Of a DNA stretch of 64,000 nt, positions 34,207-45,046 are shown in pieces. The DNA comes from Cymbomonas tetramitiformis (Eukaryota; Chlorophyta; Pyramimonadophyceae; Pyramimonadales; Pyramimonadaceae). Each line of letters opens with the position of its first letter. Position 1 is the stretch's first letter. The position numbers were made by a program, and so were the translations under genes. The notes under the pieces were generated by a model. It saw only the letters and a program-made list of their open reading frames with translations, was not told the origin of the DNA and ran no database searches. The stretch is from positions 1 to 64,000 of the forward strand of contig LGRX02034418.1 of assembly GCA_001247695.2 (NCBI GenBank). Reading direction: 5' to 3'.

Positions 34207-36860
34207 GGGGATAAACATGGGCCTCCTCTCTCGCATAATGAGTCTTCACACGCTGACAGGTCTCACACTGGGTGACCACAGCCTCCACGTCTTTCTTCAG
34301 ATCGGCCCACCAATGGCGCTGCCACAAAAGATGATGCGTACGTCTTATGCCCCAATGTCCAGTTCTGGAGTGGCATTCCTTTACCAACGCGAGACGGTCA
34401 GCAGGCTTAGGTATTCTCACCTCCTTGCCCGACATGGTGACCATGTAGATCTCGTCCGTGGCCTCGTCCCATCGATGTCGTGCTGCTCGCCTCCTTACTC
34501 GACGAACTTCCTCTCCTGGCAACCTCACTCTACCATTGGACTTCAACCATCTAAGGCACCATGCATCATCGTGTACGTCTCGATGCTTGTCACGGTCTGA
34601 CTGCTGCTCAGCCACGCTGGCCATCAGGTCCTCGAATCTGGTGGTGCACGCCAACCTGGGGAGCCTCATCTCTGACTCTTTGGCAGGCGGACTCCAGGCA
34701 GGCACATCCACGCGCGCTGCTGGGGTTGCGCCCTCCTTCACGAAGTGGTTCTCATGCCTCTGACGATACTGCGCCATGGTGTAGAGCTGCCACTCTTTCT
34801 TCTTCTTCTTCTTGGTTCCAGCCTTCTGTCGCTGGGCTCCAATTCCTTCTGCGCCTTTCTGCCCTTGCGAGCACATTATCCGCAGCTTCTCCTCCCAGTC
34901 ACGATGGGTCATAGTCTTCGCCACCTGCTGGGTGTATGCGTTCGAATTCTCAACCCATTCCGCCAGCAAAGCTTGCCTCTGCTGAAGGTCCGACCTCTCG
35001 TGGTCTGCCCAGTTGTTGTCTACAGCGATGGGCTGTCCTGGGGAATTCTCCGCCTCTGGGGATTCCTTGCTGTGAGGGAGCCCATTCCTGCTTGCTTCTG
35101 CGACCGCCATCAGCAGCTCCATTGCCCTGCGATCCATGGCCAGGCCCAGAATGCTTGCCAATTCTACGTCGTTCAGGCCATCGGCCATGCGTAGCTCACT
35201 TGCGCTGTAGCCCATGGCTCGCGCCTTCTCTTCAAGGTTCACTTCTCGAGATTCTTCCTCGGCGTCTTCATCGTCCTGGTTGCGCACCACGGTGCCCATC
35301 CTCGCTCTTCTGAACGCTCTTGACCCTTGCGTCGCCATGATGGTGGGTAATGCCCTCAATGGTTCTCCCACCACGTTCACCACGTAGTGAGGCGCGCGGT
35401 CTGTCCTTATCACTGGCCTGGGATGCCAGCCCTTGCATATGATTGACGATACGATTCGTCCTTCTGGTCTCACCACCTTGCTCATGACGGAGCGAAACTG
35501 GTGGCTCTGGAACAAGTTGCTCCAATACGCTCGCAATCGATGTGCGTAAGCGCCTGCTTGTGCTGCATCAAAGGACACTGGTCTACCAATGACGCTGGCA
35601 ATGTACGGGAACACCTCGTCCCTGATCTTGGTTCCAGGTCTGTGTGACAACGGAGAAACATTTTCCAGGATATAGCCTGGAGGCCTCTGCCGCTGCAGCT
35701 GCTGGAGTGTGGACAGAAGCCTGACCACTTCATAAAATAATTTGCTGTGCCTGCCATCCAGGCCTGTGAGTGTTCCAGCAGGGGAGAGATCCTGACATGG
35801 GAACCCACATACCATGACCCACTGGCGTCCTTGAAGAGCTCCTGCTCGTATGAAGTCGGCACTGGTGGTCTCGCGCAGATCTTGGGGTAGAGCCCCAAAC
35901 TCTATTGCACGGGGCGAGATGAGGTCAGGGTATCGTCTTAGCAATGCCGTGCACCTGGCCCTGGCAACTGTCCGACTGCTCGGGGATATGTCCTGATACA
36001 GGTAGCGATCCACCTTCATCCCACTGCGGAGCAACATTTTTAGCCCAGCACATAGGCCTCCACATGGCTCGTAGCACACCACGCCTTCCTGCCGAGCTTG
36101 CGAGAAGAACCGACTGCCCAGCACCCTGGTGTCCACCTTCTCGGGCTTCAGGATGCGCTCACCTTCAAAGCACTCATTGCTGTACACAGCAGGGCTTCCC
36201 TCGCCGTGCGTACCTCGCGTCGGCCTGACCAGGCTCAACGCCTTCCAAGCTGCTCTGGCTAGCCTTCCAGAGTCGGTCACCAGCTCAGGTAAGTCAGTGT
36301 CGAACATGTCCCCATGATTGCATTCTAATTCCTCGTGGTAGTGCAAGTCGAACAAACGATGCACTGGTCCTGTGCCCAGCTGCTCCATGGCAGCCATCCT
36401 GCAGTAGTTGGCAACCTGCACCTCTGGCGTAGCCTCTTCCCCTGGGAAGGTATCCCCAGCCAACATAAAGCACAAGTGGTCACCGAAGTCCTTCGTGTGA
36501 ACTTCCCCCACGCCTGCGTGTAACGCAGTCACCTTCTCCCTCTCATGCCTCGCTCCAGTCTCATCTGTCGTGGACGGCAGTGGGTAGCGAGACGGCACGT
36601 CAGCGTTGCTGTTCTTGGCGCCTGGACGATACTTCACAGTGAAGTCGAACTCCTGCAAACTGATTGCCCAGCGTAGGTGTTGCCCTTGGAGATCGGCCTT
36701 CTCCATCAGGGTGGTGAGCGGTGAGTGGTCGGTCACCAAAGTGAAGTGGACTCCATGCAAGTACTGCCTCAGTGTGCGCACTGCCCATACCACTGCGAGC
36801 ATCTCCCCTTTGAAGCTGGCGTACTGTCTCTCCGTTTTACTCATGAGCAGCGGCATTCTG
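34207..36860 (-). pseudogene. Ty3/gypsy-like pol, middle part: RNase H, C5-cytosine methyltransferase, integrase zinc module
   Basis: An open minus-strand frame of about 900 codons. It begins inside RNase H (SKTERQYASF, VTDHSPLTTL). A C5-type DNA methyltransferase domain follows: GGLCAGLKMLL near 36050, catalytic PCQDLS near 35800, SKLFYEVVRLL near 35735 and YILENVSPL near 35660, then SYAHRLRAYWSNLF-like AHRLRAYWSNLF near 35525. The H2C2 integrase zinc module follows (HSRTGHWG ... CETCQRVKTHY, near 34410-34240). The frame is cut at 34206 by the hAT insertion. Its N-terminal end joins Gag/protease sequence abruptly near 36850; the reverse transcriptase is missing. Confidence 0.85.
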
Positions 36861-39257
36861 GGAGAACACCCTACCAGTTCCCCCAAGACCATCCCCCACC
36901 GGGTAGTACTTGGTGCTCGAACCCAGAGAGATGAGCTCCAGAGGTGGCGCTACGTTGCCATATAGATTGTACTGTTGGAGGATGCCAATCGAGAGGGACT
37001 CTATGTCCACCGGGCGAAGGTACCTGAGCAGCTGGTAAGTCCAGACACCAGCGCTCTCGTACCAATGAGGGAGCTGAAGCTCGTTCAGCAACTCCTCACT
37101 GTTGTACACGCGTGCATGATCCAGCGTGCAGCGCATCAGCTCGAGGTGCTGCGTGGCTGCGCTCGGTTGTACACAGAGGACACGCTCCTTCAGATCCCAC
37201 ATGAGGGTGCCAGCGACCTCACCACTGGGGTACGTGAACAACTCCTGGAGCGTGTGCTGCAGTCGCTGGATTGAGTTGAGACTGTCGAGCGCTCTGCCTT
37301 GCTCCCTGGGCTTGACGACGTCTTGCTTGTTGGCAGGGGATGGCACGTGTGTCATATAGCTCCCCTTGAGCACCCAACGGTCCTTGTCCTCATCGTGATC
37401 CAACTTCTGGTCCACATACAGCCAGTTAGGGGGCATCAGCTGGTCCACCATCACCCACTTCTGCTCGAGGCAGCGGACGAACTCCACGCAGACATGCTCC
37501 CGGGAAGGTTTGGCTGGCATGTCCTCAGGAAGATCTTGAAGGATGCGGCAAAGACGCGCAACATGGTGCCGGTCCAGGTACAGTCTCTGATCCGCCCAGT
37601 TGTGGTCAAGACGAACGTCCAGAGGCGGACGAACCCCAGTCACCTGGCCATCGGTGACCCACTTCGCGCGTCCACCCACCCAGGGGTTTGGTGCTGCGTA
37701 AAGTTGTGCAAGCATGCGCTCCGACACTGCCAGCTCGGCGGGCGCCAGTAACGCCAGGTGGCTCCTTCGACCTCCTTCAAGCGAACATGTGTGAACGCGA
37801 GACCTCGCCTCGATCTCTGCGCGTGTGGCGACTCGGGGTCTAGGGGGCGCAGCAGATGGCCCTGACGAAGGCAGTGGTGACCCCACCGATGACTCATAGC
37901 CGTCATGGATGTGCTCAGACCGAATCCCAGAGGCAGCAAACCTCTCCTCCCTCGTGCTCAGGGGTGGGCACCCTAGCCATTCGCACTCCGTCTCCTGTCC
38001 AAAGATCTCCGATTGCAAACATACCACTGGGTCCATCCTCCTGGGCTGGTGAGGATGCTTGGGTGTTGTCATGTCGACCAGCGGAAGAACCACCTGAGCA
38101 TCCATGCCCAAAATCGTCGGCGCATGCGACACGGCCACGCAACTTCCCAACTTGATGTCGATCATCAGGGAATTCTTCAACGGCCCAGTGCCTATCAGCA
38201 GGTCCCAAGAGTTCTCGGCCTCGAAGGTCACGAAGGCGTACAACCGGTGAAGCGTCATGTGCGGCGTGCCCGCAGCCAGAATGACGTCCACGTAGCAGTA
38301 ATGGGTGAACCTCGTGGGACTGTTGTCACACCTGGTGACCTTGGCGCCGGTGCTGGCTTCATAAATTGTGAGGCCCAGCCGCCTTACAACAGCGATAGAG
38401 ATGATGTTGCAGTTGGCGCCGGTGTCCATGAGGATCGCCCGGTATAGCATAAGCTCACCACCAGATGACACCAACGCCAGCCCCTCATACAGGGTAGCAT
38501 TCCGCAACTTGCAGATGGGCTGCACCTGAGCCATCAATAACACCTGCTCGTCGGTCAGGTGCTGCGTCATCTTTGCCCTCAGTGCGTCGTAGGCGAAGGT
38601 CTTGATGGTGCCAGCTCGTACATGTCCATGGTCACTGAAGTCAACCACCCCCAGGTCGTCCACGCAGGCAGCGGCTGCACATCGAGCGGCGGCGCTGTCG
38701 ACCACACCGTTGGGCATCTCGTCCAATGGCACCTCCTCGATCGCGCGGTGTCCTGCACCATCTGCCTCCCTTCTTACCCCTTGCGTCGCTGTGGCGTGCG
38801 TGTCCTCCAGCTCATGCTCGTTGACCTCGGTGGGTTGTTCGGTTGCATCATTCGGACCCTTGCCCATGAGCTCCTCCAGCGCCAAAAGGTTCTCGATGTC
38901 CTTCGGGAGGTCGATGGCGTTCTGGGATATCAGGATGGCAGCAATCTGCGAGCAGGCGCGCACGGAGCTGCGAAGATTGGATGCCAACAGGTGGAACTTC
39001 CTGCTGAGTACGTTGGGAGGAACGGCTCTAGGCACCTGAGCGGCCCTGTCGAACTCCTCCGGCGTCTTGACCTGGAAGCCCCGCATCTGCTGAGTGCTGC
39101 CCAAGGCGACAGCGGCGCTGGCCTGGAGACTCGGTGCGTGACCGATGTCAACACCATGACCACCTTCCAGCCCACCCCCAGCAGGGCAGTCCTGCTCATC
39201 CTCCTCGTATTCAGCCTGTTGGGTGAAGTGGGAGTCGTACTCAGTCTCCGCATCACT
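36837..39257 (-). pseudogene. Ty3/gypsy-like Gag and retropepsin region, truncated
   Basis: A minus-strand frame of about 800 codons, open to 39257 with no reliable ATG. The N-terminal part is acidic (EYDSHFTQQAEYEEDEQDCP) and Gag-like. An aspartic protease lies near 38450-38170, with active site LMDTGANCNIIS and a later LLIGTGPL flap/psi-loop-like motif. After it comes a region with no recognised domain, ending near 36850, where the RNase H of the next frame begins. Comparison with the plus-strand element shows the reverse transcriptase and the start of RNase H are deleted here. The 5' end is cut by the hairpin-bounded element at 39290. Confidence 0.75.
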
Positions 39258-39289
39258 ATGTGTTTCCCCTCAAAAATAATTAAAATGGC

Positions 39290-40115
39290 GGGTCCTTTCA
39301 CAAGGACCCATTTTTTACTTGCTTGCTCGAAGGTGCTATGAAAATTGCAGGACCTATGTTATCAAGTTCTCGAGCTGCTCTTTCTGCAGTGTCTTGTCAA
39401 AACTTTCATCCGAGGTCATCTTGACCCTCAAAATATCGGTTGAAGCAGCAAAAATGACCAACTTAAAAATTACACTAAATCGACTGCCCAAAATGTCGCC
39501 TTTCGTCTTGTATGACTGTGCATATGCACCATGTTATGGTCCATTCTGGGTATATAGAGGGCTTAAAAATTACGTTAGTGTGTATATATGAAGACTGCAA
39601 TGCGGCGATAGCTTGCAGGCGTCATGTGCGCAGTCAATGTCACATCTCCGACATTGTTCCATGCCAAAATTAGCCCATATATTTCCTAATATTTGCCTAG
39701 GAAATGGCGGGATATGTGGATTGTGACACCTATAACGGCGTGAAATGGGATGCCACCGGGCACAAACATCCACCGATCATCGGCCATGGTATGTGCCACC
39801 AATATTGCATAGCGTCGGCGCCGTGTGCTTCAAAATTCCGTTTGTGAAAAAATCAAGAGCTACATACCTCGTTTTCAAACATTTGAAAAACTACAACGTT
39901 GAAAATTTCAGGGTTACTAGCAGTTATGCTACCAATAGACGCACGCCACATCGGATATATGCCAAGCAGCCATAGGATAAGTTAGTTTGGGTCATAATTA
40001 GTCTACCTTATTGGTGGTTGCCTCAATTTATCTCAAGAAGATGCTCTAAAAAAATCGTGAAAAAGTGGTCCTTGTGAAAGGACCCAACGCAATTTGGGTC
40101 CTATGGTAAGGACCC
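39290..40115. mobile_element. Hairpin-bounded repeat element
   Basis: The left end 39290-39310 (GGGTCCTTTCACAAGGACCCA) matches the right-end reverse complement 40066-40086 at 19 of 21 positions, and each end is itself a hairpin (GGGTCCTT/AAGGACCC). A third hairpin of the same type lies at 40094-40115. The inside is AT-rich with no long frame. It interrupts the Gag frame of the retroelement. No clear target duplication is seen, so the class is unknown. Confidence 0.6.
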
Positions 40116-40129
40116 CGGGGCAGTAGCCA

Positions 40130-40479
40130 CAAACGCGCAAGTGCGCACCACCTCTTCAAGCGGCTGCTTAGCCAATCATGGCCAAGATAGCAAGTGGAAT
40201 GAAAACGTGGATGGGGCCACGACCTACCGGAATATCCAAGTACACTAGATATCAGAAAGTCCCGTACTCGTGTGGATAAACTGTATAAGATAAATAAACC
40301 CTAAGCTAGATATACCCGGAACGGTCTCGGACGGTCTCGGACTCTAGCCTACCTGTGACACAGCGTGTGTCACAGTACGAACCTACAGATCAGTCAGCAG
40401 TCCAGTGTTGGTCCTAGGGATCTGTCATAGGGGCCTGACCGGGACTCCCAGTCAGGGCTGCCTATACAGATTTCAGCAG
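40130..40479 (+). repeat. Repeat family B, copy 3
   Basis: Full-length copy, from ACAAACGCGCAAGTGCGCACC to TACAGATTTCAGCA, matching copies 1 and 2. It ends 220 bases upstream of the small gene at 40700 and could supply its promoter. Confidence 0.85.
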
Positions 40480-40533
40480 TATGTAAGGCTTCCACGTGGG
40501 CTTCACCTGATACTCTGATGTCTCTTCTCTCAA

Positions 40534-40542
40534 TATATATAG
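40534..40542 (+). promoter_or_regulatory. TATA-like element for the gene at 40700
   Basis: TATATATAG, about 160 bases upstream of the ATG at 40700, in an otherwise non-repetitive leader. No initiator element is identified. Confidence 0.4.
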
Positions 40543-40699
40543 TTACACCTTTGAAATCTGTACTCAAAACTCATTGTTATACTCATCGTCATTTTTATAA
40601 ACCTCTCGAGTATCATCCTATTTCGTATACAGTCGTGATTTCTGTTTCTTAGCTTCTGAGAGCTTCTCACGCAAGCTCAAACGAAGCTTCGCTCTCAGG

Positions 40700-41667
40700 A
40701 TGCCTTCGCCCAAGTCGAACGGCTGGCCGAATACCGTTTTCGCCATGATATTCCTACTGGCCTTACAGCTGTTATCTTCTTGCAGCGTTGGGGTAGCTCA
40801 GTTTGAGCCATCGGAGTTCAATGTTTCCGAGACTAACTTCACCGTGAACTTCCCAGCTTCCTTTGACTCGCCAAGTGTACGCGGTGCGGCAAGGAATGAA
40901 TATATCCCCTGTTAACGCTCACAAAGAACAATTCGTTTGATGTTTCGGTTTGTTCATTTTTCTTTTGTGTTTCCTTGGCTTTCGATTGTGCGTGAAAGGC
41001 CTCTCTTTTCACCTTCAGGTCCTACAACTCCTGCTGATGATTTTTCAACCTTCCGCCTCCTCCACCTCCTCCGCCGTACCCTCGTTCTAATCGGTGGAAT
41101 GACGTTGTTATTGCGTTTGTGCGGTACGTCGATGGCGCTACTCCTACTCTTACGAACGCCTATGATGCCAAAGGGAAGAAGGCTTCGGCGTTGGACCACG
41201 AGAACCCTGCGTACGACGAAACCATCGCTCTTGGGGAAGCGCTCTCTGTTTCCTTACGAGAATATGGCAACTTCATGTTTGAAGCCACGCAAGGTCTTTC
41301 AGATCACTTCGGAGATGACGAAATTGGTCCCATCATATTGCAAGAAGGGCCCTCTTTTGCAGGTACGTAACCCTAGGCCTCAGCAGGCATCCCTCAACCT
41401 CGTTTCAAACGGGCCACCATGTTGGCTGAGAACCTAGATATGGCAGTCCACATCAACCAAAATCATCCTGATGACCCTATGCTGGATATGCACGTATCGG
41501 AGGAAAAGCTGAAAGCGATGCAAGGTGAGAATGATCCCCCCGATACCTTTAGCACTTACAATGGTGTGCGGGATCATGACACACGCATCGCCGACGATTT
41601 CGAGACGCTCTTGATCGAACATGAATTGGTTGATGAGGAAATGGCAGAGGCTTCTGGCGAGGAATAA
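40700..41667 (+). CDS. Small secreted-type protein gene, two or three exons
   Basis: The first frame (40700-40911) starts MPSPKSNGW, has a hydrophobic signal-like segment FAMIFLLALQLLSS and two N-glycosylation sequons (NVSETNFT). A second frame, open from 41041, starts with a run of eight prolines and continues VRYVDGATPTLTNAYDAKGK to SFAG at 41362. There a GTACGT interrupts it, and an in-phase continuation from 41384 or 41387 runs to TAA at 41665 (acidic, LDMAVHINQNHPDDPMLDMH). The exon 1 join is not resolved: GTTAAC at 40912 is a possible donor, but stops precede the proline run. The strong codon order favours a real gene. Family unknown. Confidence 0.45.
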
Positions 41668-41844
41668 AGATCTTCTTGGCAGTTTTTTTTTGTTATAAGT
41701 GTTTTCGGTTTTAGGTTTGGATTTTAATTTGTTGACGTATTTATGTATAAGTTTATATGAGATTTGTCGATTTCAGATCCTGAAGTTTGTTATTATTATG
41801 GCGATTTGGCGAAAAGTGTGAAATTCCTACTTTTTTTAAAATAT

Positions 41845-42017
41845 AAGCGTCGATATAAGCGCTTATATAAGCGCTTATATCGACGCTTATACTTATATAA
41901 GCGCTTATATTCGCCCGCTTATATAAGCGTGATATAAGCGCTTAAGGCCCTCCGACCCCCCCCAATATAATCATAAGCGCTTAAGCCTCGAAACCGATAT
42001 AAGCCCACACCTCTGAT
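41845..42017. repeat. AAGCGCTT palindrome-rich repeat D, copy 2 (inverted)
   Basis: Overlapping ATAAGCGCTTAT palindromes end in GATATAAGCCCACACCTCTG, the reverse complement of the start of copy 1 (29012-29213). Confidence 0.8.
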
Positions 42018-42084
42018 CCTGAGGAAGCCTCCAAAAAGCTTTAAGAAGGTTTGTCTCGCTTGTGATAATGGTGGGCGCCGTTGT

Positions 42085-43289
42085 AATAGACACTCACGGC
42101 GTGTTCTGCTTGAAAAAAAGGCCCCTGTACTTCTTCTATATCCTAAACCCTTTGACTTGCCTTTTACCGCTGCACGCGACCGGCAAGCATCTTTGAAACT
42201 TCCGAGTTTCAAAGATGCGTTTTGTATTTTGGGTGCACCCTAATTTTACAAAACGGCCGAGCGCTTCCCGTTTGTGCGGGATATTCACATTTATTCCATG
42301 GAATATTTCATATGGATTAACACACATAAGCACGAAGGCATCGGCCACGCATCTTTGAAACTAACGAGTTTCAAAGATGCGTTTTTTGTCATTTGGGTGC
42401 GCATACCCAAATAACAAATCAGCCGAGCGCTTCCCGTTGGCGTGGGGTATCCAACGCTTGAATGTTGAATATTCATTGTAATATGAGTTAGCAAGCGAGG
42501 TTGCAAAGGCATCGGGACAGAATCTACGAAACTGTCCTATGCCTTTGCCTTTGGGTTTGGGTTCGAACGTGATACCCAAACCCAAAGATGCCAAACAGCC
42601 GAGGGCTTCCCGTGCGTCCTAGAGCACGAAACTTGGCACGAATACTGCCATGGTACATATATTTAAGTTACCAGAAGCTCAAGGCTTCAAGTTACTTGTG
42701 CGCGAAACGCGCAATTTATTTCTAAGGCAGATGTTTTGGGTTTGGGTTCGAACGTGACACCCAAACCCAAAGATGCCAAACAGCCGAGGGCTTCCCGTGC
42801 GTCCTAGAGCACGAAACTTGGCACGAATACTGCCAAGATACATATATTTAAGTTACCAGAAGCTCAAGGCTTCAAGTTACTTGTGCGCGAAACGCGCAAT
42901 TTATTTCTAAGGCAGATGTTTTGGGTTTGGGTTCGAACGTGACACCCAAACCCAAAGATGCCAAACAGCCGAGGGCTTCCCGTGCGTCCTAGAGCACGAA
43001 ACTTGGCACACATACTGCCAAGATACATATCTTTGAGTTACTTGAAGCTCAAGGCTTCAAGTTACTTGTGCGCGAAACGCGCAATTTATTTCTAAGGCAG
43101 ATGTTTTGGGTTTGGGTTCGAACGTGACACCCAAACCCAAAGATGCCAAACAGCCGAGGGCTTCCCGTGCGTCCTAGAGCACGAAACTTGGCACACATAC
43201 TGCCAAGATACATATCTTTCAGTAACTTGAAGCTCAAGGCTTCAAGTTACTTACTTTTTTTCAAGCAGAACACGCCGTGAGTGTCTATT
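42085..43289. mobile_element. 1.2-kb inverted-repeat element with internal 185-bp tandem array
   Basis: Perfect 36-bp terminal inverted repeats at 42085-42120 and 43254-43289 (AATAGACACTCACGGCGTGT...). Inside are two hairpins of the GCATCTTTGAAACT type (42188-42221, 42348-42381) and four direct copies of a 185-bp unit (key word GTTCGAACGTG at 42561, 42746, 42931, 43116). Each unit holds further palindromes (TTTGGGTTTGGGT/ACCCAAACCCAAA, GTAACTTGAAGC/GCTTCAAGTTAC, TGCGCGAAACGCGCA). No coding frame and no clear target duplication. It is probably a non-autonomous DNA transposon. Confidence 0.8.
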
Positions 43290-43378
43290 GTGGCAAAGAT
43301 GGCAAATAATAAAAGTCATTATGCGGAAAGAGTCGTTATTCACGGCCGTGACTTTTAGATTCACGGCCGTGAATCTTT

Positions 43379-43434
43379 CCGAATGGAACCAAAAACCGTT
43401 CGATTTTAATCGAACGGTTTTTGGTTCCATTCGG
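43379..43434. repeat. Perfect 27-bp palindrome with 2-base loop
   Basis: The arms 43379-43405 and 43408-43434 are exact reverse complements (CCGAATGGAACCAAAAACCG...). Two smaller ATTCACGGCCGTGA palindromes lie just upstream (43340-43378). It sits about 100 bases downstream of the 3' end of the minus-strand ULP1-like gene. Confidence 0.95.
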
Positions 43435-43535
43435 ACATATGGACATCACGGCAAGACAACTCTTCAGTGTAATATTTCGCATGGCATGGCGATAGCTCAA
43501 CAGGTACAGTACAGCGTCATGGATGCATGCACCGG

Positions 43536-44750
43536 TCATATACAAGTTTCTACCAGAGTTTCTATCTGCTTTTTAGGTGTGGCACCTCTACGTGTGATGA
43601 TATGGTGAGAAGGTGAAGTCATATTTGGGCCGCTGATTGCAGCGTCATTTCCAGCGGGCTCCAAGTGTTTGAGCTTCAGTGTGTTGCGGGTATTCTTGGC
43701 CAGCAGCCCTATTTCTTTCCTCATTTCTAATCGGTATTTATGTATTTCCTTTTGCATTGTTTTGTCGCCATACTCCCCACTACATAAATCAAATTTTAGG
43801 TACTCGAAAAATGAGGTCTGGTGCGAACCTCTGTTCCATTGGGCCCATCTGAAGGCGGTTTTTGCTACCCATGTGCCACAGTTGTATGTATCTGTTTGAA
43901 ATGTATCCTTGCTAATGGTGATTGTGAATTCCTTATATTCTGTAATGGCTATGAGATTTTTCATCCAGGTTTTGAGTGCTACCTCAATCATATTAATGGT
44001 TTCTCTTTCGGCTTTATCTCCAAAGGGGTCATATATGTAAGCTTCTATTTTCCCAGATGATGATAAGCGGATCATTATGAGACGCCAATGTATATTGTCA
44101 CACACGCCTATTTGTGTGTGGCCATATTTCTTGAGTCTGCTATTAATGAGTTGTGTGAGTTTTTGGTCCTCCCCTGTCATCTTTAGCATCATGTCTGTAA
44201 GGTCCATAGGGGCTATGGTACTCGGGTCCCGTATTTTCATTGCATCACCAACATGAGTTGCATTTAACCACCCCTTTTCTGAAAGAAGTGATTCCGTGGC
44301 CATTTTAGTTTCATCTACTGCATTATCTTCGGTGCTTGCTCCACCGCTTAACATCTGCTCAGGTTCAGGCATATTATGTTGTTTGGTATCGTTATCCTTC
44401 TTGTGGTGGGTTTTATGTTTCATTATTCTTAGAGGTGATTTCATTTTAGATTTCTTTGTATTTTGGGTCCGTGTCCTCTCCCAAAGCCATGCCATTTTGG
44501 GGTTTTGAATCATGTATTTCAAGGCGCTCTTGCTTATCCTTTTGCAGGCCTTAGGTCTCTTGTGGGCTAGGTGTATTATGACTCTAGGTCCCGGGAAATA
44601 TTGTTTAGGGTTCAACTTCATTTTGCTGAGTCCCGCCATTAAATGAAGAAGCATGATAGTGGGCCCGTAAGTGGTTGTTTGCAGTTCCGCTCGTGTTTTA
44701 ATAATATTTCCCTCACATCTCAAGAGGTGTCTCATTATGTAATATGTCAT
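43536..44750 (-). CDS. ULP1/SENP-type cysteine peptidase, 404 residues
   Basis: An intact ATG-to-stop frame. The C-terminal half is a C48-like peptidase with all catalytic residues: His in NIHWRLIMI (about residue 219), Asp in AYIYDPFG and Gln/Cys in FQTDTYNCGTWVA. The domain starts near GWLNATHVGD (about residue 160), as in ULP1. The N-terminal 150 residues are basic (RTQNTKKSKMKSPLRIMKHK), which would suit DNA or RNA binding. No transposase was recognised nearby, but palindromes and an inverted-repeat element lie immediately downstream. It could be cargo of an unseen transposon or a domesticated protease. Confidence 0.75.
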   Translation of the reverse strand: MTYYIMRHLLRCEGNIIKTRAELQTTTYGPTIMLLHLMAGLSKMKLNPKQYFPGPRVIIHLAHKRPKACKRISKSALKYMIQNPKMAWLWERTRTQNTKKSKMKSPLRIMKHKTHHKKDNDTKQHNMPEPEQMLSGGASTEDNAVDETKMATESLLSEKGWLNATHVGDAMKIRDPSTIAPMDLTDMMLKMTGEDQKLTQLINSRLKKYGHTQIGVCDNIHWRLIMIRLSSSGKIEAYIYDPFGDKAERETINMIEVALKTWMKNLIAITEYKEFTITISKDTFQTDTYNCGTWVAKTAFRWAQWNRGSHQTSFFEYLKFDLCSGEYGDKTMQKEIHKYRLEMRKEIGLLAKNTRNTLKLKHLEPAGNDAAISGPNMTSPSHHIITRRGATPKKQIETLVETCI

Positions 44751-45046
44751 AATTATGCTGCCGCTTATGTCTTTATCTATTTTATTTCCATTTAAAATAT
44801 ATTCCGGACCGTGCTGGGCTTACTATAAGATACATATATTGTGTTAAGTTAGCAGCCCGTATTTTGAGGTAAAATGCATTCCATTTCAAGTTATTTGGAA
44901 GCCACGATAAGTTTACCATAGACCGCTTAAGGTTAGTAGCCGACCTCATCGGGTCGCCTATAAGTTCGTTTAAGTTACTAGAAACCCGCTTGAGGTTATT
45001 TGGGTGCCGTATCGAAGTTATTACACTAACCGTATACTGTTTTAGG
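44751..45046. repeat. Degenerate TTAAGTTA-type repeats
   Basis: Motifs such as GTTAAGTTA, AGGTTATTTGG and GGTTATCTG recur every 25-40 bases and continue into the frame at 45047-45676. No gene is seen in this part. Confidence 0.5.

Noticed and set aside
40937..41437. 166-codon plus-strand frame overlapping the small secreted-type gene
   Set aside because: It is in a different phase from the better coding frames (proline run, acidic exon) and looks like their frame-shifted shadow.
42546..43250. CRISPR-like array (four regular repeats)
   Set aside because: The repeated unit is 185 bp with no distinct spacers, it lies inside an inverted-repeat element, and the genome is eukaryotic.
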